A DNA stretch of 64,000 nucleotides from Rossellomorea aquimaris (GTDB lineage: Bacteria > Bacillota > Bacilli > Bacillales > Bacillaceae_B): positions 909,076-973,075 of the forward strand of contig NZ_JAIVAT010000007.1 of the NCBI RefSeq assembly GCF_020172085.1, read 5' to 3'. Positions 7,760 through 16,286 of the stretch are shown here, piece by piece. The notes beneath the pieces were generated by a model. It was not told where the DNA came from. It saw nothing but the letters and a program-made list of their open reading frames with translations, and searched no databases. Within the stretch, counting starts at the first letter, position 1; each line of letters starts with the position of its first letter. The position numbers were made by a program, and so were the translations under genes.

Positions 7760-8809
7760 ATGGATCATCAAGATGTATTTGATGTTACAGTCATAGGAGG
7801 CGGCCCGGCAGGTCTTTACTCGGCTTTTTATAGTGGTCTAAGGGAAATGAAAACAAAGATTATTGAGTATCAGCCAGCATTGGGTGGTAAAATCCATGTT
7901 TATCCCGAAAAAATGATTTGGGATGTCGGTGGACTTACTCCAATACCGGGTGCTCAGCTAATTCACCAGCTTGTTCAACAAGGTTTAACCTTCGATCCTA
8001 CAGTTGTTTTAAATGAAAAAGTTGAGACCATTACACGTCAGGAAGATGGAGTATTCATATTGAAAGGCTCGTCAGGGCAGAAGCACTATACAAAAACGGT
8101 GATCGTTGCCGTCGGAAGTGGCATCATTACCCCTCAAAAACTTGATATCGAAGGGGCAAAACGGTTTGAGGTTACGAATTTGCATTATACCGTCAAGTCA
8201 TTGAGAAGTTTCAAGGATAAAACCGTTGTGATTTCAGGTGGGGGAAATTCGGCGGTCGACTGGGCCAATGAATTGGAACCCGTGGCGAGGAAGGTGTACG
8301 TGACATATCGGAAAGATGCCCTTAACGGTCATGAAGCGCAGTGTGCCCAGCTAATGAACAGCTCCGCCACCTGTCTGTTCAATACCTCAATCACCAAGCT
8401 CATTGCAGCCAACGATCACCAGACTATTGACGGGGTCGAGTTGACCAATCATCAAACAGGTGATGTATCGCATTTATCCATTGATGAAGTCATTATCAAT
8501 CATGGCTATGAAATCGATACAGAACTGCTGAAGAACAGCTCATTGGGAATTGAAATGATCGATCAGTACTACATTGCAGGGACTTCAAACAGTGAGTCGT
8601 CCATCAACGGACTATATGCAGCAGGAGATATATTAAAACACGATGGGAAAGTTAACCTCATTGCAGGAGCGTTCCAAGACGCCGCAAACGCCGTCAATAA
8701 AGCCAAACAATATATACAACCAGAAGCAGAAAGCTCCGCCATGGTATCCTCCCATAACGAAGTCTTCAAAACCAAAAACAAACAACTCGTTAAAGAGATG
8801 ATGAAATAG
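7760..8809 (+). CDS. Ferredoxin--NADP reductase type 2 (thioredoxin-reductase-like, YcgT/YumC family)
   Basis: 349-residue FAD/NAD(P)H flavoprotein. The FAD-binding GGGPAGLYSAFYSG is at residues about 12-25, a second Rossmann motif ISGGGNSAVDWANE near residue 155, and the FAD-closing YAAGD near residue 290. It lacks the CxxC redox pair of thioredoxin reductase, as expected for the homodimeric FNR2 family. The divergent position opposite a siderophore importer and its own Fur box suggest it reduces imported ferric siderophore directly or through ferredoxin/flavodoxin, like Fur-regulated YcgT; the substrate is inferred. GAGGAG at 7745-7750 fits the ATG. The stop codon overlaps repeat copy C by one base. 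Confidence 0.87.
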   Translation: MDHQDVFDVTVIGGGPAGLYSAFYSGLREMKTKIIEYQPALGGKIHVYPEKMIWDVGGLTPIPGAQLIHQLVQQGLTFDPTVVLNEKVETITRQEDGVFILKGSSGQKHYTKTVIVAVGSGIITPQKLDIEGAKRFEVTNLHYTVKSLRSFKDKTVVISGGGNSAVDWANELEPVARKVYVTYRKDALNGHEAQCAQLMNSSATCLFNTSITKLIAANDHQTIDGVELTNHQTGDVSHLSIDEVIINHGYEIDTELLKNSSLGIEMIDQYYIAGTSNSESSINGLYAAGDILKHDGKVNLIAGAFQDAANAVNKAKQYIQPEAESSAMVSSHNEVFKTKNKQLVKEMMK

Positions 8810-8885
8810 AGGGACGGACCTCTGTTTTTGTGGATGAATCCTTTTATATCAAGAGTTTAGTAGTGAAACTAGAGGTCCGTCCCTC
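8809..8885. repeat. 77-bp intergenic inverted-repeat element, copy C
   Basis: Arms GAGGGACGGACCT (8809-8821) and AGGTCCGTCCCTC (8873-8885) around exactly 51 nt. The arms extend by two more pairs inward. The left arm begins with the last base of the reductase stop codon. The interior is AT-rich and unlike copies A and B. Confidence 0.92.
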
Positions 8886-8900
8886 AAAACAAGTCCTCAT

Positions 8901-8932
8901 GAAAAAAGATGCTTACCGAGGTAAGCATCTTT
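8901..8932 (-). terminator. Terminator of the TerC-family gene
   Basis: Stem AAAGATGCTTACC (8905-8917) with GGTAAGCATCTTT (8920-8932). The minus-strand reading continues into a T run (8901-8907 are mostly A). Confidence 0.85.
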
Positions 8933-8939
8933 ACTGGTT

Positions 8940-9665
8940 TTATGCGTTATACTGTTCAACATTCTTACTGTGACTTGATTCATTACGCTTGTTGGCAAAG
9001 TAACCTAAGAGCAAGATCAGGACCGTCAACCCAATGGTAATGATGGTGGTGATTGCTCCATGCTCTATATTTACCAGGTTTAAGAATTTCTCATCTGACA
9101 CGATCATTTCTCCTGCTGTGTAGGCAAGGATCCCTGCTCCAAGGTATGCAATCCAGCGATATTTTTCGAGGATTTTTACAATGGCTTTTGATCCGAATAT
9201 CATGATCGGAATCGAGATGAATACGCCAAGGGCGATCATGCCGATATGTCCATGCGCGGCACCGGCCACAGCAACGACATTATCAAGACTCATAGCGGCA
9301 TCGGCAACGATGATGGTCATGATGGCCTGTCTAAGTCCGGTATGCGATTTGATATTGGCATCTTCTTCATCTTCAACGAGTACCTGATAGGCAATCCATA
9401 GAAGAAGGATGCCTCCGATAAGATGCACAAATGGAATTTGCAATAAATAAACAATAACGGCAGCAAATAAAATTCGCAGGATGACAGCTCCAGCCGTACC
9501 CCAGAATATCGCTTTGTTTTGGAGGTCTTTTGGTAATCTTCTTGTCGCCATGGCAATGACGATTGCATTATCTCCAGACAAAATGACGTCGATGGCTATG
9601 ATTTTTAAAAGGGCAATGATTGCATCTGTCGAAATGGCAAGTCCAAGTGGAAATAAGAAATCCAT
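8940..9665 (-). CDS. TerC family integral membrane protein (YjbE-like)
   Basis: 241-residue membrane protein with about seven helices. TerC signature residues are the acidic membrane motifs DVILSGDNAIVIAMA near residue 25 and DAAMSLDNVVAVAG near residue 120, with paired Asp and Asn residues in each inverted repeat. Bacillus TerC proteins export Mn2+ or load metal onto secreted enzymes. No yybP-ykoY (Mn2+) riboswitch is evident in the 140 nt upstream. The C-terminal tail is hydrophilic and Asn/Ser-rich. It is monocistronic, with a good terminator. Confidence 0.85.
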   Translation of the reverse strand: MDFLFPLGLAISTDAIIALLKIIAIDVILSGDNAIVIAMATRRLPKDLQNKAIFWGTAGAVILRILFAAVIVYLLQIPFVHLIGGILLLWIAYQVLVEDEEDANIKSHTGLRQAIMTIIVADAAMSLDNVVAVAGAAHGHIGMIALGVFISIPIMIFGSKAIVKILEKYRWIAYLGAGILAYTAGEMIVSDEKFLNLVNIEHGAITTIITIGLTVLILLLGYFANKRNESSHSKNVEQYNA

Positions 9666-9842
9666 ATTAGTTCCTCCTTGTATAATCTATGAACGAAATA
9701 CTAACTAATCTATAGTACCACAAATAATAGATTTATAAACTTCCAACATTTTAAAGATCCTTTTTCTTTATCCTTTAGAGGAAATTCGTGGTTAATAGAG
9801 AAAGTGACATGGAGGAGAATGAATGATAAAGGAGGAGCAGGA

Positions 9843-10220
9843 TTGAGAGAAGAAATTCAATTTCATAAAACGATTCCGATCTTGAGAATATTTGATATTG
9901 AAAAGGCAAAAGAATTTTACATGGATATCCTTGAATACACTCTTGATTGGGAGCATGCATTTGAAACATCTTTCCCTCTTTACATGCAGGTGTCAAAGGG
10001 AAATAGCATTCTTCATCTTTCAGAACATCATGGAGATTGCAGTCCGGGTGCAGCCATTAGAATGGAAGTAGAAGGGATAGAAGAGTTTCTAACAGGCATT
10101 TTAAGAAAGAATTACCGGTTCGCAAAACCAGCAATAGAACATACCCCTTGGAAAACAAAAGAATTTCAAATAATCGATCCGTTTGGAAACAAGCTGATCT
10201 ATTATCAAGAACTCACATAA
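9843..10220 (+). CDS. Glyoxalase-superfamily (VOC) protein
   Basis: 125-residue vicinal-oxygen-chelate protein. It starts with the typical PILRIFDIEKAKEFYMDIL repeat, followed by the second beta-alpha-beta module ending in FQIIDPFGNKLIYYQ. The layout resembles bleomycin-resistance-like glyoxalase proteins, but no drug specificity can be assigned. I chose TTG at 9843 because AAAGGAGGA at 9828-9836 is ideally spaced. Upstream in-frame codons from 9804 would be translated through this ribosome site and are probably not coding. Confidence 0.75.
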   Translation: MREEIQFHKTIPILRIFDIEKAKEFYMDILEYTLDWEHAFETSFPLYMQVSKGNSILHLSEHHGDCSPGAAIRMEVEGIEEFLTGILRKNYRFAKPAIEHTPWKTKEFQIIDPFGNKLIYYQELT

Positions 10221-10224
10221 CATG

Positions 10225-10263
10225 AAAAATCCCCGACTCCATTTTAAGAGCCGGGGATTTTTT
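10225..10263 (+). terminator. Intrinsic terminator of the glyoxalase-fold gene
   Basis: Stem AAAAATCCCCG (10225-10235) and CGGGGATTTTT (10252-10262) with T tract. It lies between convergent genes and may serve both. Confidence 0.88.
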
Positions 10264-10269
10264 CGTTGA

Positions 10270-10539
10270 TTAATATTGCGGGTAAGGCGGTGGATAAGGG
10301 TACGGGTAGGGATATGGATACGGTACTGGTACCGGATAGGGTCCCGGTGATGCCGCAGCTCCGACGGCCAGGCCTGTCACAGCACCTGCAGCGAATGGGT
10401 ATCCACCGTGATGCCCCCAGTTCCAGCCATTATTCCAATTTCCTCCGTGTCCCCAGGAGGCATGCCCATGGCCATGGCCCCAACTGGCGTGACCTCCACC
10501 TCCGTGCACCCGACTATGCATACTCAATGGTAAATTCAA
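10270..10539 (-). CDS. Gly/His/Trp- and Pro/Tyr-rich low-complexity protein
   Basis: About 89 residues of biased composition. The first half is rich in His, Gly, Trp and Asn (GHGHGHASWGHGG), the middle has an Ala/Gly hydrophobic patch (AAGAVTGLAVGAAA), and the end is a Pro-Tyr ladder, YPYPYPYPYPPPYPQY. Such composition is seen in spore-coat and surface-associated proteins of bacilli, but no function can be assigned. A TTG at 10539 follows AAAGGTGA on the minus strand; ATG at 10521 is a second possible start. A long opposite-strand frame exists but lacks this biased, repetitive composition. Confidence 0.6.
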   Translation of the reverse strand: MNLPLSMHSRVHGGGGHASWGHGHGHASWGHGGNWNNGWNWGHHGGYPFAAGAVTGLAVGAAASPGPYPVPVPYPYPYPYPYPPPYPQY

Positions 10540-10725
10540 TGTCAGTCTCACCTTTCTCAAAAAAGAGGAATTGCTACATCATATGTGGATTTTCCTTAAA
10601 GGGGATATAAAGTTTCACAGGATCACAAGGAAAAGCATTTCTCACGTGAACTTTATGAACAAAATACACAAAAGTTTTCTTTTGACGTTTATTTTCAATT
10701 TATTCTATTAAGTTTCGGAATTTTC

Positions 10726-10744
10726 TATAATGAAAGCGTTATCA
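10726..10744 (+). promoter_or_regulatory. tctC promoter -10 with overlapping CcpA cre site
   Basis: TATAAT at 10726-10731 is followed at 10731-10744 by TGAAAGCGTTATCA, a perfect match to the cre consensus TGWAANCGNTNWCA. A cre at the transcription start predicts repression of tctCBA by CcpA when glucose is present. The -35 region is weak, consistent with need for an activator. Confidence 0.8.
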
Positions 10745-10770
10745 AAAATATTCAAAGGGGGAGAAAATGA

Positions 10771-11784
10771 ATGAAAAAGAAAAACGGTGTATTGGCTCTT
10801 ATTTTATCAGGATTATTAGTCGCAACCACTGCATGCGGAAGCTCGGATTCTGCCAGTAATACTGAAACGGATGGGAAGTGGGCACCCTCAAAGCCGATTG
10901 AAGTCGTGGCTCCGGCAGGCGCTGGCGGAGGCTGGGATACAACGGCCAGAACCGTATCAAAGGTGATGGAAGAACAGAAAATCATTGACCAACGTATGGC
11001 TGTGGTCAATAAGCCTGGTGGTGGTGGATCTGTCGGCTGGTCCTATATTGATAGCAAAAAAGGGGATAATCATACAATGTTCGTGACATCTCCGCCAATC
11101 TTCTTTGTACCACTTAATGGGCAGTCTACATTATCGCATAAAGATTTTACTCCAATAGCGGGGGTGATTGCTGACTACGGGGCTTTTGTTGTAGATGCCG
11201 ATTCTCCATACGATACGATGAATGATCTTGTGGATGCATTAAAGAAGGATCCGACATCTGTTTCAATCGTTGGTGTTTCTTCACCTGGAAGCATGGATCA
11301 TATGCAATTCGTTAAGGCCGTTAAAGCAGCAGGAGTGGATGTGAAAAAATTGAAATATGTTTCCGCACAGGACGGTTCAGGTATGAGTATGCTCCTTGGC
11401 GGAAAAGTAGATGTCTATTCCACAGGACTTGCAGAAGCTTCTGAACAAGCACGTGCCGGCAAGGTGAAAGTTCTGGCTATCACAGCACCAGAACGCCTGG
11501 AAGGGGATACCGTATCAGATTTCCCTACGTTGAGAGAACAAGGGATCGACGATGAATTTGTTGTGTGGCGCGGTTTCCTGGGACCAAAGGATATGGATCC
11601 TGATGCCGTCGCCTATTATGAAAATGCGTTCAAGGAAATGATCGAAACGGATCAATGGAAGGAAATGCGGGACAAGTTTGGCTGGACGGATAACTATATG
11701 TCTTCTGAAGAGTTCAGTGATTTCCTGGATAAAGAATACAAGGAAATCGAAGCATTGATGGAGGAAATCGGCTTGAAAAAATAG
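10771..11784 (+). CDS. tctC: Tripartite tricarboxylate transporter substrate-binding lipoprotein TctC
   Basis: 337-residue extracytoplasmic binding protein of the Bug/TctC family. Signal peptide with lipobox TTAC, Cys22 lipidated. The mature region starts with KPIEVVAPAGAGGGWDTTAR, the family's carboxylate-binding first loop, and later has SSPGSMDHMQF and LLGGKVDVYSTGLAEA. It captures tricarboxylates such as citrate or related acids and delivers them to TctAB. It is first in a tctC-tctB-tctA operon behind a cre-controlled promoter, convergent with a citrate/dicarboxylate-type two-component system that probably activates it. Confidence 0.9.
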   Translation: MKKKNGVLALILSGLLVATTACGSSDSASNTETDGKWAPSKPIEVVAPAGAGGGWDTTARTVSKVMEEQKIIDQRMAVVNKPGGGGSVGWSYIDSKKGDNHTMFVTSPPIFFVPLNGQSTLSHKDFTPIAGVIADYGAFVVDADSPYDTMNDLVDALKKDPTSVSIVGVSSPGSMDHMQFVKAVKAAGVDVKKLKYVSAQDGSGMSMLLGGKVDVYSTGLAEASEQARAGKVKVLAITAPERLEGDTVSDFPTLREQGIDDEFVVWRGFLGPKDMDPDAVAYYENAFKEMIETDQWKEMRDKFGWTDNYMSSEEFSDFLDKEYKEIEALMEEIGLKK

Positions 11785-11838
11785 AGGTGTTGGGAGCAGA
11801 TTTCTCTGTTCCCTCCTTTCTTGATTGGAGTGAATCAT

Positions 11839-12297
11839 ATGAGAACCAAACCAGATCGCATCATATCAATTATTTTATTAGTATTTTCAGGGATCTATTT
11901 AGCTCTAAGTTATCAGCTTCCTGCATTTCCCTATGCCATCATAGATAGCGACGTGCTTCCAAAAGGGCTGGGATACCTGCTGATTGTATTAGCACTTGTC
12001 CTATTTTTTCAGGCAAAAGATGATACCGATGAAGATAAGAAAAGGCGATATGTTAAAAAAGAAGATGTCATCATTTTATTATCGGTGCTTGGAGCGCTGC
12101 TCATCTATATCTATTTATTAGAACCAATTGGATTTTTATTATCTACGATTCTGTTTCTGTTAGTGATCCCATTTGTCCTGGGGTTCAAGAAGAAAGTGAC
12201 TACTGTATTAGTCGCCTTTCTCTTTTCAGGAATCATGTATTACTCATTTACCTATTTACTCAATATTACTTTACCACAGGGGATTCTACCCTTTTAG
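11839..12297 (+). CDS. tctB: Tripartite tricarboxylate transporter small membrane subunit TctB
   Basis: 152-residue protein with four predicted membrane helices (near residues 6-25, 40-58, 75-95 and a long hydrophobic stretch from about 100 to 140), the TctB layout. The middle loop is highly charged (DDTDEDKKRRYVKKED). Start chosen at ATG 11839, preceded by GGAGTGA at 11826-11832. The stop codon overlaps the ribosome site of tctA, so translation of the two is likely linked. Confidence 0.88.
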   Translation: MRTKPDRIISIILLVFSGIYLALSYQLPAFPYAIIDSDVLPKGLGYLLIVLALVLFFQAKDDTDEDKKRRYVKKEDVIILLSVLGALLIYIYLLEPIGFLLSTILFLLVIPFVLGFKKKVTTVLVAFLFSGIMYYSFTYLLNITLPQGILPF

Positions 12298-12309
12298 GAG
12301 GTGACCAGC

Positions 12310-13824
12310 ATGATTGAAAGTATCTTATACGGGTTTCAAGTAGCCTTCACACCCGAGAACCTGTTTTTCGCATTTATCGGTGTTTTAGCAGGCACCATCA
12401 TTGGCATGCTGCCAGGGTTAGGTCCAATCAGTGCCATTGCGATCATGATCCCACTCAGTTATGGAATGTCTCCCGCATCGGCATTGATTCTGATGGCGGG
12501 AGTGTATTACGGTGCCGTTTTTGGCGGTTCCACATCTTCGATTCTATTAAATGCCCCCGGGATATCGGGAACGGTGGCGACTGCGTTTGACGGATATCCC
12601 ATGGCGAAGCAGGGGAAAGCAGGCAAGGCTCTCGCCATTGCCGCGATCTCTTCATTCGCAGGAGGAACGATCAGTGTCGTGGCCCTCATGCTCGTTGCCC
12701 CTTATATGGCGAAGCTTGCCATCACATTCGGTCCAACAGAGTATTTCGCCCTCATGCTGTTGGGACTGACTGCGATTTCGAGCTTATCTGAGGGATCGAC
12801 GAATAAAGCACTGATCTCTGCGACAATTGGCTTGATGATCGCGACAGTGGGGATCGATCAGCAAACGGGAACGCAGCGATTTACGTTCGGAAACCCTGGT
12901 TTATTGGAGGGCATCGATTTTCTCATCATCGCACTGGGGCTATTTGCTCTTTCGGAAGTGTGTCAGCTCATCATTTCAAGGAATGAAAATTCGTTAAAGG
13001 GGAAGGAGGCAGTTGGTAGCTTAAAGCTGGAGAAGCATGAGTTGAAAGAAATGGCAGGTCCGATCAGCCGCCATTCTGTCCTTGGCTTTATTCTCGGGGT
13101 ACTTCCTGGAGCAGGTGCAACGATCGCATCCTTTTTATCCTATATTTCAGAGAAGCGTTTATCCAAAGATCCATCTTCATTCGGAAAGGGAAATATTAAA
13201 GGGCTTGCTGCTCCTGAAACGTCTAATAATGCCGCAACAAGCGGCGCCTTTGTTCCTTTATTGACATTAGGGATACCGGGATCGGGAACCACTGCTGTCC
13301 TACTTGGAGCCTTATTGGTTGTAGGGGTGCAGCCGGGACCATTGATGCTGCAGGATCACCCGGATGTTTTCTGGGGAGTCATCGCCAGTATGTATATAGG
13401 GAATCTCTTTCTTTTAGTTCTAAACCTTCCACTCATACCAATATTGGCGAAAATCCTATATATTCCTAAACAACTGTTAATTGCCTTGATTATCGTGTTC
13501 TGCCTAATCGGGGTGTATGCCGTCAGCTTTAACACATTTCATTTATACCTTCTTGTCGGGTTCGGTGTGCTGGGCTATTTATTGAAAATGTTCAAGTTTC
13601 CTGCACCGCCATTTATTCTTGCGTTTATATTGGGTGGGATGATGGAGCAATCATTCCGGCAGGCGATGACGATTTCAAACGGTTCATACAGTGTATTTTT
13701 TCAAAGCAATATCACCATCGGGTTACTGGTTGTTTCATTCCTCTCCCTGGTTCTTCCGACTGTTGTAGGATTAAGGAAAAAAGGAAAGCCCGCTGAGTAC
13801 AAGGAGTTAAAGAAAGAGGCTTGA
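12310..13824 (+). CDS. tctA: Tripartite tricarboxylate transporter large membrane subunit TctA
   Basis: 504-residue permease with about 11-12 membrane helices. Two copies of the TctA glycine-rich motif are visible: GTIIGMLPGLGPISAIAIMIP near residue 25 and LGVLPGAGATIASFLSY near residue 260. GGSTSSILLNAPG and TLGIPGSGTTAVLLGAL are further family signatures. It uses the ion gradient to import the acid bound by TctC. AGGAGGTGA at 12296-12304 supports the ATG at 12310 over the GTG at 12301. Confidence 0.92.
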   Translation: MIESILYGFQVAFTPENLFFAFIGVLAGTIIGMLPGLGPISAIAIMIPLSYGMSPASALILMAGVYYGAVFGGSTSSILLNAPGISGTVATAFDGYPMAKQGKAGKALAIAAISSFAGGTISVVALMLVAPYMAKLAITFGPTEYFALMLLGLTAISSLSEGSTNKALISATIGLMIATVGIDQQTGTQRFTFGNPGLLEGIDFLIIALGLFALSEVCQLIISRNENSLKGKEAVGSLKLEKHELKEMAGPISRHSVLGFILGVLPGAGATIASFLSYISEKRLSKDPSSFGKGNIKGLAAPETSNNAATSGAFVPLLTLGIPGSGTTAVLLGALLVVGVQPGPLMLQDHPDVFWGVIASMYIGNLFLLVLNLPLIPILAKILYIPKQLLIALIIVFCLIGVYAVSFNTFHLYLLVGFGVLGYLLKMFKFPAPPFILAFILGGMMEQSFRQAMTISNGSYSVFFQSNITIGLLVVSFLSLVLPTVVGLRKKGKPAEYKELKKEA

Positions 13825-13830
13825 TCATGG

Positions 13831-13861
13831 AAAAAGCAGTGTGTCGACACACTGCTTTTTT
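13831..13861. terminator. Bidirectional terminator between tctA and the response regulator gene
   Basis: Perfect 30-bp palindrome (13831-13860) with five A residues on the left and a T run on the right, centred on GTGTC/GACAC. It lies between two convergent units. Confidence 0.92.
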
Positions 13862-13862
13862 T

Positions 13863-14555
13863 CTATTCCTGAAAGAAGTACCTTCGTTGAGGTCTGCCGA
13901 CACCTCCATAGGTCAGTTCTACGATGATTTTCTTTTGTGATACAAGGTATTCCAAGTACCGTCTGGCGGTTGTGCGGGTAACGCCGACTTCTCCAGCCAT
14001 TTCTTCTGCTGTATATCCCCGGTCATCTCCCGTTCTGATGCTCTTGAGAATGGATTCCAATGTAAGGGTATCAATGCCTTTCGGAGGCGGTTGGATGGTC
14101 TGGATGGTTCCGGTAGCTTTCTTTCTATTAAAAAGTCTATCCACTTCATGTTGATTTTCCACTTGAGAATGATTCATTCTCTCTTTATACTGTTGATATT
14201 TTAGCAGGGTGTCTTCAAACCGGTTAAAGATAATCGGTTTTAGTATATAATCGAATGCACCGCCACGGATCGCATTGGAAATATGCTCCGTCTCCTTGGC
14301 TGCAGTAACCAGAATGACATCTGTGTTTCGGTGGTTTTTTCTGATCTCCCATAAAAACTCACTACCGGTTCCGTCGGGAAAATACACGTCGAGGAGGATC
14401 AAGTCCGGCTTTACGACATGTAATACTTTTTTTGCTTCAGTTATCGTGGTGGCGATCCCACCCACCTGGAATCGTTCCAATTGAGCGATATACTGACTGG
14501 TGATTTCAGCTGTTTGAATGTCATCCTCTATAATAAATACGTTCCACTTACGCAA
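13863..14555 (-). CDS. Response regulator, CitB/DctR family (CitT-like)
   Basis: 230-residue two-domain regulator. The N-terminal receiver has acidic residues E10-D11-D12, phosphoacceptor Asp56 in LILLDVYFPDG, and the conserved Lys in DYILKP. The C-terminal part (from about residue 165) is the winged-helix type found in CitT, MalR and DctR, with EMAGEVGVTRTTARRYLEYL as the recognition helix region. It follows its kinase gene by 15 nt. Its family controls citrate or C4-dicarboxylate transport, and the adjacent convergent tctCBA operon is the most likely target. Confidence 0.9.
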   Translation of the reverse strand: MRKWNVFIIEDDIQTAEITSQYIAQLERFQVGGIATTITEAKKVLHVVKPDLILLDVYFPDGTGSEFLWEIRKNHRNTDVILVTAAKETEHISNAIRGGAFDYILKPIIFNRFEDTLLKYQQYKERMNHSQVENQHEVDRLFNRKKATGTIQTIQPPPKGIDTLTLESILKSIRTGDDRGYTAEEMAGEVGVTRTTARRYLEYLVSQKKIIVELTYGGVGRPQRRYFFQE

Positions 14556-14570
14556 TGTGCTTCCCCCTTA

Positions 14571-16154
14571 CTATCGCTTTGGAATACTGACCGTAAATAA
14601 GGCTCCACCCAGTTCACTCTTCTCCACTGTTAAATATCCATTCAAATGTTCCACGCTTTTTTGTACGAGGTGAAGGCCGATTCCCCTGTCTTTGCCATGC
14701 TTAGTGGAGTACCCCTTCTTAAATATTGATTCTATATTCTGGATTCCTGCACCGCTATCTTCTATTTCAAAAAGGTAATCATTCCCGAGATCAGTCATGA
14801 ACATTTGAACCTGCCTGTTATGTTTCGGCAGGGAAAGTAATTCTTCAAAGGCATTATCTAGAAGATTCCCGATGATCGTGATCAATTTTTCCCGCTGGAC
14901 ATCCGAAAGCGGTGTGGTGATCGAGCTATCAGGGTGAATCGAGAAAGACACCTTAAGTTCCTGAGAACGATTATATTTTCCAATGATAAGGCCGGCAAGG
15001 ACCGGATCAGGAACTGCTTTCAATAAAAATTGAATCAGATCCTCATATCCGGATGATTCCTCTTGAATGAGAGTCAATGCTTCTTCGTGGTGATGAAGTT
15101 GAATCAGGCCTGCGATTGTGTTCAATTTATTACGATACTCATGTGTCTGGGAGCGTAAGATGCTTGAGTATTCCTGAACCTGGGAGAGTTCTTTGGAAAG
15201 CTGATCCATTTCATCTTTTCTTCTAAAACTGGCAACCACGCCTACAATCTTTTCTTTTTCCATAATAGGCAGTCTGTTCACAATAAGGTCATGATGATTC
15301 AATGAAATCTCATCATCCAGCTGACTTTCTCTCGTTTTCAGCACATCCATCATCTTCGTATCGGGGATGACGTCCAAAATATGTCTGCCCCTGTTGGAAT
15401 GTTGATAATTCAATGCGAGGATCCTATGTGCATTCGCATTGATTTCAGTGATCAATCCATGTTGATCGATGGCGATGATCCCTTCACGGACCGATTCGAT
15501 GATTGCCCGTTTTTCCTTGAACTGCATGGCTATCTCGGCGGGCTCCAACCCGAAGATCGCTTTCTTGATACCTTTTCCTATGAAAAATGAACCGATGATC
15601 CCGATTAACAGGATACCGGCGACGAGTGTCAATACCTTCGTCCGATATGGTATGACAATGTCGTGGATATTATCTTCGAGGAATCCGACAGACACCACTC
15701 CGATGATGTCCCCTTGAGCGTTTCTGATGGGTACCTTTCCCCTGACTGAAGGTCCCAATGATCCGGTTGCGTGAGAAACGTAGGATTCCCCCTGTATTAA
15801 TGCCCGGTCATTATCACCACCCACCATTTTTTTGCCGAGCCGTTCAGGCAAGGGGTGGGAGTACCGGACAGAGTCTTTATTGCCGACGACAATGAAGGTT
15901 GCACCGGTTTCCTTTCGAATATCTTCGACAAGGGGCTGGATGATATCTTCCGGCTGGTTTGTACGAAAAGCTTCGATGACAGCGGGCATTTTTGAAACAG
16001 ATTGTGCCACTGCAAGGGCTTGCTTTCCTTTCAAATCCGTCAAAGTACCTGATAACATCCGAAAAAAGATGATCGATAGAGATAAAATTAAAATGGAAAG
16101 AAGTGTTAATACGATCACGATGATTTTGGACTGAAGCGAGAACTGTTTCAACAT
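14571..16154 (-). CDS. Sensor histidine kinase, CitA/DcuS family (CitS-like)
   Basis: 527-residue membrane kinase. Helix at residues about 10-30, an extracellular PAS-like (sCache) sensor from 35 to 170, a second helix at 172-193, the linker GLEPAEIA typical of CitA/DcuS, a cytoplasmic PAS domain, and the dimerisation segment with His338 in SQTHEYRNKLNTIAGL. The ATP-binding domain has LLDNAFE (N box), DSGAGI and GIGLHLV. Family members sense citrate, malate or fumarate outside the cell. It lies upstream of the response regulator in one operon and next to tctCBA. A 21-bp-periodic repeat lies 133-226 nt upstream of its start. Confidence 0.92.
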   Translation of the reverse strand: MLKQFSLQSKIIVIVLTLLSILILSLSIIFFRMLSGTLTDLKGKQALAVAQSVSKMPAVIEAFRTNQPEDIIQPLVEDIRKETGATFIVVGNKDSVRYSHPLPERLGKKMVGGDNDRALIQGESYVSHATGSLGPSVRGKVPIRNAQGDIIGVVSVGFLEDNIHDIVIPYRTKVLTLVAGILLIGIIGSFFIGKGIKKAIFGLEPAEIAMQFKEKRAIIESVREGIIAIDQHGLITEINANAHRILALNYQHSNRGRHILDVIPDTKMMDVLKTRESQLDDEISLNHHDLIVNRLPIMEKEKIVGVVASFRRKDEMDQLSKELSQVQEYSSILRSQTHEYRNKLNTIAGLIQLHHHEEALTLIQEESSGYEDLIQFLLKAVPDPVLAGLIIGKYNRSQELKVSFSIHPDSSITTPLSDVQREKLITIIGNLLDNAFEELLSLPKHNRQVQMFMTDLGNDYLFEIEDSGAGIQNIESIFKKGYSTKHGKDRGIGLHLVQKSVEHLNGYLTVEKSELGGALFTVSIPKR

Positions 16155-16286
16155 GGTCTCCTTTTTTAGAAAATTCTATTATTACTAGAATAAAAGAGTT
16201 CGGATATTTGTACAAGGGGATGAGAAGAGGAGGGGGAAGGAAATGTAATAGGGTATATTGGCTTTAAGACAGTGCCGTGTTCACAA

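Noticed and set aside
630..8885. CRISPR-like reading of the GGGACGGACC copies (constant repeat, variable 51-nt segments)
   Set aside because: The copies are kilobases apart, single-unit and flanked by inverted rather than direct repeats, with no cas genes in the window.
9666..9803. Possible yybP-ykoY (Mn2+) riboswitch before the TerC-family gene
   Set aside because: The region is AT-rich and lacks the conserved paired loops of that riboswitch.
10266..10610. 115-codon plus-strand frame
   Set aside because: Fully antisense to the Pro/Tyr- and Gly/His-rich gene, which has a ribosome site and coherent low-complexity composition.
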